Source of the DNA: Roseisolibacter agri
GTDB lineage: Bacteria; Gemmatimonadota; Gemmatimonadetes; Gemmatimonadales; Gemmatimonadaceae
Assembly: GCF_030159095.1 (NCBI RefSeq)
Contig: NZ_BRXS01000009.1
Location: 1-64,000, forward strand
Direction of reading: 5' to 3'
DNA length: 64,000 bases
The notes under the pieces were generated by a model, which saw only the letters and a list, made by a program, of their open reading frames with translations, was not told where the DNA came from and made no database searches. Positions 49,668 to 57,665 of the stretch are shown piece by piece. Each line of letters begins with the position of its first letter. The first letter of the stretch is position 1. The position numbers were made by a program, and so were the translations under genes.

Positions 49668-49710
49668 GCGACACGGCGGCGGTCCCGGAGTGGGACCGCC
49701 GCCGTGTCGC
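49668..49710. terminator. Terminator of the histone-like gene, perfect 19-bp stem
   Basis: GCGACACGGCGGCGGTCCC (49668-49686), loop GGAGT and the exact complement (49692-49710). It lies 27 bases after the stop of the minus-strand histone-like gene. No T-tract. Confidence 0.85.
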
Positions 49711-49736
49711 TGGCGCGCGGACGGACGGTGAGTGGT

Positions 49737-50672
49737 TCAGCGCCCGCGACGGGCGCCGCCCTTCTTGGCCGCCGCCTTGCGCGCGCCGCCCTTCTTGGCT
49801 GCGCCCTTGCGAGCGCCGCCCTTCGACGCGGCCTTGCGGGCGCCGCCCTTCTTGGCAGCGGCCTTCTTGGCGCCGCCCTTACGCGCGCCGCCCTTCGCCG
49901 CGCCCTTGCGGGCGCCGCCCTTCTTCGCGGCCGCCTTCTTGGCGCCGCCCTTGCGCGCGCCGCCCTTCGCGGCGCCCTTGCGCGCGCCACCCTTCTTGGC
50001 GGCCGCCTTCTTCGCGCCGCCCTTCTTCGCGGCGGCCTTCTTGGCGCCGCCCTTCTTGGCCGCGCCCTTGCGCGCGCCGCCCTTCTTGGCAGCCGCCTTC
50101 TTGGCGCCGCCCTTCCGAGCGCCACCCTTGCGCGCGCCGCCCTTCTTGGCGCCGCCGCGGCGGCCGCGGCCCGACGTGCTGCCGCCCTCGTTGTCCGTGC
50201 CAGCGCCCTCGGCGCCGCCCATCATCGTGTTGTCTTCCATAGTGGGTTCCTCGGTGGGTTCTGCGTCGTCGAGATCCGTCGCTGCGCCACTCGCGCCGAA
50301 CAGGTCGGCGTCGTCCTGCTCCGTCTCGTCGTCGGCGGCCACGGGGCCGACATCGTCGCCGATGTCGTCGCCGGCATCGTCCCCGGCATCGTCTGCTGCC
50401 TCCCCGGCGTCCGTCGCGTCGTCGACGTCCAGCTCCTCCTCTTCGACGTCCCCGTCGAGGTCCTCCTCCTCCTCGGCGGCGGCAACCGGGTCGTCGAACA
50501 GCGCCTCACTCCGTCCGCGCCGCAGCGACCCGAATCCGTCGTCTTCCTCGTCCTCCTCCTCTTCCTCTTCCTCGGCGTCCTCGTAGCCGTAGCCGCCCAG
50601 GTCCTCGTCGTCGTCGTCGTTCCCGCGACGCCTGAAGCGAAGGCCCTCGTCCAACTCGTCACCCATCGGCAT
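49737..50672 (-). CDS. Bipartite acidic/basic histone H1-like protein
   Basis: The 311-aa protein has two opposite halves. Residues 1-150 are strongly acidic, with runs such as NDDDDED and AEEEEEEEDEEDDG. Residues about 165-311 are a low-complexity array of short KKGGARKGAAKK and GGAKKAAAKK units, like the Lys/Ala-rich tails of bacterial H1-like and AlgP-type proteins that coat DNA. The acidic half may act as an intramolecular DNA mimic. AGGAGG lies four bases before the ATG. An internal ATG at 50240 (residue 145) has its own GAGGAA six bases upstream and would give only the basic half. Confidence 0.85.
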   Translation of the reverse strand: MPMGDELDEGLRFRRRGNDDDDEDLGGYGYEDAEEEEEEEDEEDDGFGSLRRGRSEALFDDPVAAAEEEEDLDGDVEEEELDVDDATDAGEAADDAGDDAGDDIGDDVGPVAADDETEQDDADLFGASGAATDLDDAEPTEEPTMEDNTMMGGAEGAGTDNEGGSTSGRGRRGGAKKGGARKGGARKGGAKKAAAKKGGARKGAAKKGGAKKAAAKKGGAKKAAAKKGGARKGAAKGGARKGGAKKAAAKKGGARKGAAKGGARKGGAKKAAAKKGGARKAASKGGARKGAAKKGGARKAAAKKGGARRGR

Positions 50673-51031
50673 GTGGCCTCCTCTGAGTCATTCGACGGTC
50701 CGCCCGGGTCGCTCCGTGCCGCGCGGCCGCGGGTCGCGGACCCGCGCGTCGCGGGAGCGGGGTGGCGTGCCATCGGCCAGGTCCTGCGTCCTGCGCGACC
50801 GCCCGCACCGCGTGCACGCCGCGCGGTGGCCGCACACGGGGGCGACCGACCGACGCCGCCGACCGCGTCGGGACGCGGATCGCGGCGTTGACGACGCGCA
50901 CCGGCAGCGCGTCACGCAGGGGCGGGCAGGGCGGGGTGTTGGATTCACAAAGCGACGAAAGCGGGGGCGCGGCGCCTCGGCACCGCGCGCGCATCGACAG
51001 CCCTCGTGCAGCATGTGATGCGCAACGCAAC
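50673..51031 (-). promoter_or_regulatory. Long untranslated leader of the histone-like gene
   Basis: If transcription begins from the promoter at 51038-51066, about 358 untranslated bases precede the start codon. Short frames in this stretch lack ribosome sites and plausible codon use. The sequence is CG-rich with several self-complementary segments, so structured RNA control is possible, but no known riboswitch class is recognised. Confidence 0.4.
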
Positions 51032-51037
51032 GACGAC

Positions 51038-51066
51038 GTAGTAAGGGCAGGAAAGCGCGTCGTCAA
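51038..51066 (-). promoter_or_regulatory. Promoter of the histone-like gene
   Basis: TTGACG (51061-51066), exactly 17 bases, TACTAC (51038-51043). It lies in the most AT-rich stretch of the intergenic region. This is among the best sigma-70-type matches in the window. Confidence 0.65.
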
Positions 51067-51137
51067 GAGATTGGCGCGAAAAAGGCGCGGATCGCGCGAA
51101 AAAACGTCTCCGACGTGCTCCAAATCGCATCCGACGC

Positions 51138-51229
51138 ACCTCACGAGCACCTCGCGAGCACCTCGCGAGCACCTCACGCACACCTCCTCGACGCGTCCTC
51201 GACGCGTCCTCGACGCGTCCTCGACGCGG
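51138..51229. repeat. Two adjacent 11-bp tandem repeat blocks
   Basis: CACCTCGCGAG is repeated about three and a half times (51138-51175), and CTCGACGCGTC four times (51186-51229). Both blocks have an 11-bp period, close to one helical turn. They sit between the histone-like promoter and the end of the efflux operon, in DNA with no convincing gene. Confidence 0.85.
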
Positions 51230-51332
51230 TGTCGACGCACGCGCGCACGTGTCGCACGCACGCCGCACACGCCATCCGCGTGCCATGCGTGCGTCGTCGG
51301 CGCGCGCGTGCATCACGCGACAGCCACCAACG

Positions 51333-51364
51333 CGAACGGGCGGCTCGTGTGAGCCGCCCGTTCG
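51333..51364. terminator. Terminator of the RND efflux operon
   Basis: CGAACGGGCGGCTC, loop GTGT and its perfect 14-bp complement. It lies 56 bases after the RND transporter stop codon on the minus strand. Confidence 0.8.
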
Positions 51365-51419
51365 GTGCATCGAGCCGTCGTCCGTCCGCGATCGGTCGCC
51401 GGTGATCAGTCGCCGGCGA

Positions 51420-54400
51420 TCAGTCGCCGGCCATCGGCGTCGGCGCGGGGGCGGTCGCCGGCGTGGGCGCCGGCGTCGGCCGGCTGCCGAAGCGCGCCTT
51501 CAGCCACGCCGCCAGGTCGTCGAGCAGCGTGTACACGACCGGCACCACGAACAGCGTGAGCAGCGTCGACGTGATCAGCCCACCGATCACCGCGCGCCCC
51601 ATCGGCGCCCGCTGCTCCGCCCCCTCGCCGAGCGCCATCGCCAGCGGCACCATGCCGAAGATCATCGCCGCGGTGGTCATGATGATCGGGCGCAGGCGCG
51701 TGCGGGCCGCCGTCAGCAGGGCGTCGACGCGGGCCATCCCCGCCGCGCGCTGCTGGTTCGCGAAGTCCACCAGCAGGATCCCGTTCTTGGTCACGAGCCC
51801 CATCAGCATGATGATGCCGATCATCGTGTAGACGTTGAGGCTCCCGCCCGTCGCCAGCAGGGCCACCGCCACGCCGATGAAGCTCAGCGGCAGCGCGAGC
51901 ATGATCGCCAGCGGCTGGACGAAGCTGCCGAACAGCGACGCCAGGATCAGGTAGATGAACACCACCGCGAGGACGATCGCCTCGAGCACGTAGCCCTTGG
52001 TCTCCTCGAGGTTCTGCACGTCGCCGCGGAACACCGTCCGGTAGCCCGGCGGCAGCCCCACCGAGTCGATCGCCAGCGCCGCCCGGTCGGCCACCTCGCC
52101 CATCGCATAGCCCGGCAGCACGCCCGCCGACAGGCTCACCTGCCGCTCCAGCATCGAGCGCTCGATCTGCTGCGGGCCGACGCCCGGGCGCACCTCCGCG
52201 ACCTCGGACAGCGGCACCATCGCGGCCTGCCCGGTGCGCGGGTCCTGCCGCGTGCTGGGGATCACGATGTTGGCGACGTCGGCGGCCGAGGCGCGCAGCG
52301 AGTCGGGGTAGATCACGACGACGTCGTGCGAGTAGCCCTGCGGATCCTCCCACTCGGTCGCCCGCAGCCCGGTGAACAGCGGCTGGATGGTCGTCGAGAT
52401 CGGGCCGATCCCGAGCCCGGCGGCCCACGCGCGGTCGCGGTCCACGCGCACGTCGAGCTGCGGGATGTCGCCCTCCTCGCTCGACTGCGGCTCGGCGACG
52501 CCGGGCACGCGGCGCAGCACCTCGAGCACCTCCGCGGCGGCCAGCTTCAGGCGCGACGCCTCCGGGCCCTGCACGTTGATGCGGATCGGCTGCCCGAAGC
52601 CGCCGAAGATCGTCTGCGTGCCCTGCACGTTGGCGCGCACGCCGGGGATGCGCGGCAGCTCCCGGCGCAGCGCGGTCTGGATGTCCTGCTGCGAGCGCGT
52701 GCGCTCCGCCTTGGGGCTCAGCCGCACGTAGATCGACCCGTTGTTCGGCGAGCCGCGGAAGCCGCCGCCGATGTTCAGGTACGTGAACTGGACCTCGGGG
52801 TTCTTGCGCAGCGCGTGGGCCACGGCCAGCCCGCGGTTCATCGTGTACTCGAGCGACGAGCCGGGCGTGGTGCGGAAGCCGACGTTGAACTCGCCGCCGT
52901 CGAAGTCGGGGAGCCAGGTGAAGCCGATCTTCCCGATCAGGAGGAAGGCGACCACGATCGACGAGGCGGCCATCCCGACCACCGTCAGGCGGTGCGACAG
53001 CGCCCACGACAGCCCGCGCGGATAGCGGTCGGCCACGCGCTCGAACCAGTCGTTGAAGCGCTGGGCGACCTTCTGGATGAAGTTCCGCTTCCGGACCGGC
53101 GCGTCGACCGCGAGGTGCCCGTCGGCGCCGCGGTGGTGCAGGTCGACCTCGGGGTCGTGCCAGATGCTCGAGAGCATCGGGTCGAGCGTGAAGCTCACGA
53201 ACAGCGACACGATCACCGCCGCCGCCACGGTGACGCCGAACTGGAAGAAGATCTTGCCGATCTGCCCGCCCATGAACGCCACGGGGATGAACACCGCGAT
53301 GACGGCCATCGTCGTGGCGAACACCGCCAGCCCGATCTCGTCGGTGCCCTCCTTCGCCGCCCGCTCGTGGTCCTTCCCCATCTCCAGGTGGCGGACGATG
53401 TTCTCGCGCACCACGATCGCGTCGTCGATCAGCAGCCCGATCGCCAGCGACAGGGCGAGCAGGGTCATCGTGTTGATCGTGAAGCCGCAGATCCACATGG
53501 CGAAGAACGCCGACATGATGGAGATCGGCAGCGCCAGCCCCGTGATGACCGTCGAGCGCCAGGAGTTCAGGAAGAAGTAGATGATGACGACGCAGAGGAT
53601 CGCGCCGAGGACCAGCTCGTGCTCCACCGAGTCGAGCGCCTGGCGGATGCGCTGCGAGTCGTCGCGGATGACCGTGAGGCTGACGTCCGGCGGCAGCGTC
53701 TCGTCCAGCTCGGCCGCCGCCGCGCGCACGCGCTCGGCCACCTCGACGGTGTTGCTCCCCGAGATCTTCAGCACGTCCACCGCGACCGCGATCGCGTCCT
53801 GCCCGTTGCCGCGCCCGATCAGCGTCGCCGAGCGGCGCTCCGCCGTCCCGTCGACGATCGTCGCCACGTCGCCGAGGCGCACCGGCACCGTCCCGCTGGC
53901 CGTCCGCCGCTCGCCGACGGTGATGTCGGCGAAGTGCTTGGGATCGAGCACGCGCCCCGTGACGCGCACCAGCCGCTCGACCGAGCCGCTGCGCACGCGG
54001 CCGGCCGGCACCTCCTGGTTCTCGCGCTGCAGCGCCGCCATGACCTGCGGCGGCGCGACCGCGTAGGCGCGCATCGCCGCCGGGTCCAGCTGGACCTTGA
54101 TCTGGCGCGCCGCGCCGCCGACCACGTTCACGCCGCCGACGCCCGGGATCGACTCGAAGCGCGTCGCGACGACCTCCTCGGCGATGTCGGTCAGCTCGCG
54201 CACCGGCCGGTCGGCGCTCTGCAGCGCGATCGACATGATGGGCGAGTCGTTCGGGTCGAAGCGCTGGATGACCGGATCCAGGATGTCCTGCGGCAGCTGC
54301 CGCCGGATGCGCGCGACCTTGCCCTGCACCTCCTGCAGCGCCTCCATCGGGTTCGTGGAGAGCTCGAGCAGGACGCGGACGTTCGAGTTCCCCTCGTACG

Positions 54401-54650
54401 ACGTGGAGGAGACCTCGCGGATCCCCTGGACGGTGTTGACCGCCTCCTCGATCGGCTTGGAGACCTCGCGCTCGATCACCTCGGGCGAGGCGCCCGGGTA
54501 CGCCGTCTGGATGCTGACGACGGGGCGGGTGACGTCGGGATACTCGTCGATCGCCAGCCGCTGGTAGCTGACGACGCCCAGGACGACCAGCGCCACCATG
54601 AGCATGGTGGCGAAGACGGGGCGCTTGATGGAGACGTCGGAGAGGATCAT
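51420..54650 (-). CDS. RND-family multidrug efflux transporter (AcrB/MexF type)
   Basis: The 1076-aa inner-membrane pump starts MILSDVSIKRPVFATMLMVALV and has the twelve-helix plan with two large periplasmic loops. The proton relay Asp-Asp pair is present in LLALSLAIGLLIDDAIVVREN, and the second half repeats the plan (TMIGIIMLMGLVTKNGILLVD). It expels hydrophobic compounds together with the adaptor and TolC-type channel encoded upstream. Its ATG at 54650 overlaps the adaptor stop by four bases (ATGA). The C-terminal tail after the last helix is Pro/Ala/Thr-rich. A terminator follows. Confidence 0.95.
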   Translation of the reverse strand: MILSDVSIKRPVFATMLMVALVVLGVVSYQRLAIDEYPDVTRPVVSIQTAYPGASPEVIEREVSKPIEEAVNTVQGIREVSSTSYEGNSNVRVLLELSTNPMEALQEVQGKVARIRRQLPQDILDPVIQRFDPNDSPIMSIALQSADRPVRELTDIAEEVVATRFESIPGVGGVNVVGGAARQIKVQLDPAAMRAYAVAPPQVMAALQRENQEVPAGRVRSGSVERLVRVTGRVLDPKHFADITVGERRTASGTVPVRLGDVATIVDGTAERRSATLIGRGNGQDAIAVAVDVLKISGSNTVEVAERVRAAAAELDETLPPDVSLTVIRDDSQRIRQALDSVEHELVLGAILCVVIIYFFLNSWRSTVITGLALPISIMSAFFAMWICGFTINTMTLLALSLAIGLLIDDAIVVRENIVRHLEMGKDHERAAKEGTDEIGLAVFATTMAVIAVFIPVAFMGGQIGKIFFQFGVTVAAAVIVSLFVSFTLDPMLSSIWHDPEVDLHHRGADGHLAVDAPVRKRNFIQKVAQRFNDWFERVADRYPRGLSWALSHRLTVVGMAASSIVVAFLLIGKIGFTWLPDFDGGEFNVGFRTTPGSSLEYTMNRGLAVAHALRKNPEVQFTYLNIGGGFRGSPNNGSIYVRLSPKAERTRSQQDIQTALRRELPRIPGVRANVQGTQTIFGGFGQPIRINVQGPEASRLKLAAAEVLEVLRRVPGVAEPQSSEEGDIPQLDVRVDRDRAWAAGLGIGPISTTIQPLFTGLRATEWEDPQGYSHDVVVIYPDSLRASAADVANIVIPSTRQDPRTGQAAMVPLSEVAEVRPGVGPQQIERSMLERQVSLSAGVLPGYAMGEVADRAALAIDSVGLPPGYRTVFRGDVQNLEETKGYVLEAIVLAVVFIYLILASLFGSFVQPLAIMLALPLSFIGVAVALLATGGSLNVYTMIGIIMLMGLVTKNGILLVDFANQQRAAGMARVDALLTAARTRLRPIIMTTAAMIFGMVPLAMALGEGAEQRAPMGRAVIGGLITSTLLTLFVVPVVYTLLDDLAAWLKARFGSRPTPAPTPATAPAPTPMAGD

Positions 54651-55909
54651 GGCGCTGGCCGCTTGGAGCCGCTGTCGGTGGCGGGACGGGCGCCCGTGGC
54701 CGCCTGGCGCCCGGGTCGGCCGCCCTCCCCGCCGAGGATCTGCACGGTGGTACCCGGGCCCACGCCGGCGACGTTGCCGACGATCACGCGGTCGCCCGGC
54801 TGCAGGCCGTCGAGCACCTCGGCGACGCCCGCCGCCTCGTCGATGAGGCCGAGGTTCACCGGCGCGCGCTCGGCGTTCTGGCCGCGGAGGCGGTAGACGA
54901 AGGTGCTGGAGCCCGCGCCGCGGCCGGCGCCGACGCCCTCCTGCGCCTGGCGCAGCGCGGTCGTCGGCACGAGCACCGCGTCGTCGATCGTGCGGCCGAC
55001 CGCGCGGCCGGTGACGAACGTGTTGCCGCGCAGCGCGCCGCCCGGGTTGGGCACCTCGACGAACACGGTCACCGCGCGCGTGGCGGGATCGATGGTGGGG
55101 CTGACGCGCGCCACCGTGCCCTCGAGCGTGCGGCCCTGCGCGGAGAAGCGCACCGCCTGGCCCGGACGCAGCGTGCCCGCGAGGCGCTCGGGCACCGACG
55201 CCGCGAGCTCCAGCCGGTCGCCGCGCACGAGCGTGAACAGCTCGGCGCCGCGCGTCACGCGCTCGTTGCCCTCGACCGCGCGCGACTCGACGACGCCCGA
55301 CATCGGCGCCAGCACGCGCGTGTCGGCGAGCCCCTCGGACGTCGCGCGCACGCGCGCCTCGGCGGCCGCGAGGCGCGCCTTCGCCGCCGCCAGCGACTGC
55401 TCGCCGACGCGGACCTCGCGCTCGGCGACCGCGCCGGCGCGGAACAGCTCGCGCGTCTGGTCGAGGTTCCACTGCGCGGCGCTCACCTCGGTGCGCGCGC
55501 TCTCGCGGTCCGCCTCGGCGCTGCGGCGATCGCTCGTCTGCTGGTTGGGCTCGAACTGCGCGAGCAGCTGGCCCTCGCGCACGGCCTGGCCGGGACGCGC
55601 GTAGACGCCCGTGAGGTCGCCCTCGAGGCGCGCGCGCACGACGACGGTCTGCAGCGGGCGCAGGTCGCCCGAGAGCGGGATGCCCGCCTCGATGGGGCCG
55701 CGCTTGATCTCGGCGACGTCGCTGGCGGCCAGCACGAGCGGCGGGCGTCCGCGGCCACCGGGACCGCCGGCGCCGCCGGGGCCCTTCGCGGTGGGGGCGG
55801 CGTTGGCGCCCTTGTCGCCGCAGGCGGCGAGCGAGAGGATGGTCACACCGAGGACGAGCAGGCGCTCGACGCTCGACGCGCGTGGGGAGTGCATCGAACG
55901 AGAGCTCAT
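54647..55909 (-). CDS. Periplasmic adaptor (membrane fusion) lipoprotein of RND pump
   Basis: A 420-aa HlyD/AcrA-type adaptor. The leader has a lipobox (SLAAC), followed by a Gly/Pro linker, a lipoyl half (LRPLQTVVVRARLEGDLTGVYARPGQAVREGQLLAQFEP), a coiled-coil hairpin (DRRSAEADRESARTEV to AAAEARVRATSEG), the second lipoyl half (TRVLAPMSGVVESRAVEGNERV) and beta-barrel/membrane-proximal domains. It bridges the RND pump and the outer channel. Both ends overlap their neighbours by four bases. Confidence 0.94.
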   Translation of the reverse strand: MSSRSMHSPRASSVERLLVLGVTILSLAACGDKGANAAPTAKGPGGAGGPGGRGRPPLVLAASDVAEIKRGPIEAGIPLSGDLRPLQTVVVRARLEGDLTGVYARPGQAVREGQLLAQFEPNQQTSDRRSAEADRESARTEVSAAQWNLDQTRELFRAGAVAEREVRVGEQSLAAAKARLAAAEARVRATSEGLADTRVLAPMSGVVESRAVEGNERVTRGAELFTLVRGDRLELAASVPERLAGTLRPGQAVRFSAQGRTLEGTVARVSPTIDPATRAVTVFVEVPNPGGALRGNTFVTGRAVGRTIDDAVLVPTTALRQAQEGVGAGRGAGSSTFVYRLRGQNAERAPVNLGLIDEAAGVAEVLDGLQPGDRVIVGNVAGVGPGTTVQILGGEGGRPGRQAATGARPATDSGSKRPAP

Positions 55910-57423
55910 GGAATCGGAATCGGGCGCCCGAGCGCGCGCGCCTGCTCGGCGGCGGCCAGGTAGACGTCGTAGGTGGCGCGCAGGGCGTTGGTCTGCGCGG
56001 TGAGGAGCGCGAGCTGCGCGTCGGACACCTCGAGCTGGGTGCCGAGGCCGCGCTGGAAGCGCAGCGTGGCGAGGCGGAACGCCTCGTCGGCGTCGGCGGC
56101 GTTGGCGCGCTGCGCGGCGTACAGGGCGCGCGCGCGCTCGACGCCGGCGCGCGCCTGCGCGGCCTCGACGGCCACGCGCTCGCGCACCTGCGCCAGCTGC
56201 AGCTCGGCCGTGCGCGCCTGCGCCTGCGCGAGGTCGAGGTTCCCCTTCGCGCGCAGCCCATCGAACAGCGGCCAGCTCACGTCGACGCGGAACGAGCGGT
56301 CGGCGAAGAAGCCGTTGTTCTGGCAGATGCGCGTCGCCGGCGAGCCCTCGGGGCAGTACTCGGGGCCCGAGCGGCCGAGGCGCGTCGGGAAGCCCGCGCT
56401 CGTCGGCAGCGCGAGGACGCCGGTGGTGAACGACACGCCGACCGTCGGCAGGAAGTCGGCGCGCGCGACGCGGATGCCGGCGCGCCGCGCGGCCGCGGTG
56501 GCCTCGGCGGCACGCACGGCGGCCCGGTCGCCCAGCGGCGCGGCCTCGTCGCGCACGCCCGCCGCGGCGGCGCGCGCGGCGCCCTCACGGCCCATCTCCT
56601 CGGCGCTCGCGAGGACGGCGAGCACCGCGCTCGAGTCGGACGCCAGCGCCGTCGTCAGGCGCAGCGGGCGGTCGGTCGGGAGGTTGAGCAGGCGGCGCAG
56701 CTCGAGGTACGCGAGCTCGCGATCGTTGCGCGCCTGGATGACGAGCGCCTCGAGGTTCGCGCGCTCGACGCGCGCGCGCAGCACGTCGTAGCGCGCCGCG
56801 CGGCCGCCGCGCTCCAGCTGCTCGATCTGCCCCACGCGCTCCGCGGACAGCGCGAGGTTGCGCTCCTGGATCGCGACCAGCTGGTCGGCCGCCTGCGCGC
56901 CGAGGTACGCGCGCTGGACGGCGACGGTGAGCGTGGCGCGCACCTCGTCGAGGTCGAAGCGGCTGGCCGCGCGTGCGCGCGACGCGGCCTGCAGCCCGCC
57001 GACGATGCGGCCGCCCTGGAAGAGCGACTGCGACAGGACGGCGTTGCCCTGGTAGGTGTAGGCCTGGCCGAACACCGAGCCGACGATGGTCGCGCGGGCG
57101 TTCTCGAGGACCTGCTGGTAGTTGCCGGTGGCGCGCAGCTGCGGCAGCGCGGACGAGCGCGCGATGGCGACCTGCGCGTCGGTGGCGTCGACCGAGGCCT
57201 CGGCCTGGCGCACCTCGTCGCCGAGGCGCAGCCCGCGCGCGACGGCGTCGGCGAGCGACAGCGCGATGGCGTCGGTGCGGGTGGAGTCGCCCGCGGCGGC
57301 CGTGACGGCGGCGCGGGGCACGGGAGTGGCGGGCGGCTGCGCGCCGAGGACGGGCGCCGCGAGAATGGACAGCGTCTGGGCGGCGCGCAGGGCGCGCGCG
57401 ACCCGGGAATACGGGGGCTTCAT
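55906..57423 (-). CDS. TolC-family outer-membrane efflux channel
   Basis: The 505-aa protein has a signal peptide (to about VLGAQ) and the duplicated outer-membrane efflux domain: LSLADAVARGLRLGDEVRQAEASVDATDAQVAIARSSALPQLR in the first half and the second repeat ending RLATLRFQRGLGTQLEVSDAQLALLTAQ. It forms the outer-membrane exit duct for the RND pump. First gene of the three-gene operon. TATATC lies seven bases before ATG 57423. Element A4 lies upstream. Confidence 0.93.
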   Translation of the reverse strand: MKPPYSRVARALRAAQTLSILAAPVLGAQPPATPVPRAAVTAAAGDSTRTDAIALSLADAVARGLRLGDEVRQAEASVDATDAQVAIARSSALPQLRATGNYQQVLENARATIVGSVFGQAYTYQGNAVLSQSLFQGGRIVGGLQAASRARAASRFDLDEVRATLTVAVQRAYLGAQAADQLVAIQERNLALSAERVGQIEQLERGGRAARYDVLRARVERANLEALVIQARNDRELAYLELRRLLNLPTDRPLRLTTALASDSSAVLAVLASAEEMGREGAARAAAAGVRDEAAPLGDRAAVRAAEATAAARRAGIRVARADFLPTVGVSFTTGVLALPTSAGFPTRLGRSGPEYCPEGSPATRICQNNGFFADRSFRVDVSWPLFDGLRAKGNLDLAQAQARTAELQLAQVRERVAVEAAQARAGVERARALYAAQRANAADADEAFRLATLRFQRGLGTQLEVSDAQLALLTAQTNALRATYDVYLAAAEQARALGRPIPIP

Positions 57424-57483
57424 GGCCCCGGATATACGCTGTCTGAGGGGGGTTCGTTGCCTGGGAACGTCCGGAAATGGCCA

Positions 57484-57660
57484 GGGCGGACAGCGGAGGA
57501 CGGAACGGCGGAGAACGGTGAAGCGGAGGACGGAAAGGCGTGAAACGGAGAGGCGGACCCTTCGAGCTTGAAGCGTCAAGCTCGAAGGGTCCGCCTCATC
57601 GTTTCACGCTTCATCGTCTTCCGCCCGTCCGTCCTCCGCCGTTCCGTCCTCCGCTTCAAC
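57484..57660. repeat. Palindromic element A4
   Basis: Family A copy with the best apex: GGCGGACCCTTCGAGCTTGA, then AGCGTCAAGCTCGAAGGGTCC, a near-perfect inner stem of about 20 bp. Outer arms are GGAGGACGGAACGGCGGAGA-type units against GCCGTTCCGTCCTCCGC. It lies six bases from the stop of the metzincin-like gene. Confidence 0.9.
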
Positions 57661-57665
57661 GCGCC

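Noticed and set aside
49732-50586. Plus-strand frame with APPF/LAA repeats opposite the histone-like gene
   Set aside because: It mirrors the Lys/Gly/Ala repeat codons of the real gene and has no ribosome site; terminator and promoter both fit the minus-strand gene.
50762-51352. Open frames through the 11-bp repeat region
   Set aside because: They have no ribosome sites, no domain and a composition dictated by the tandem repeats.
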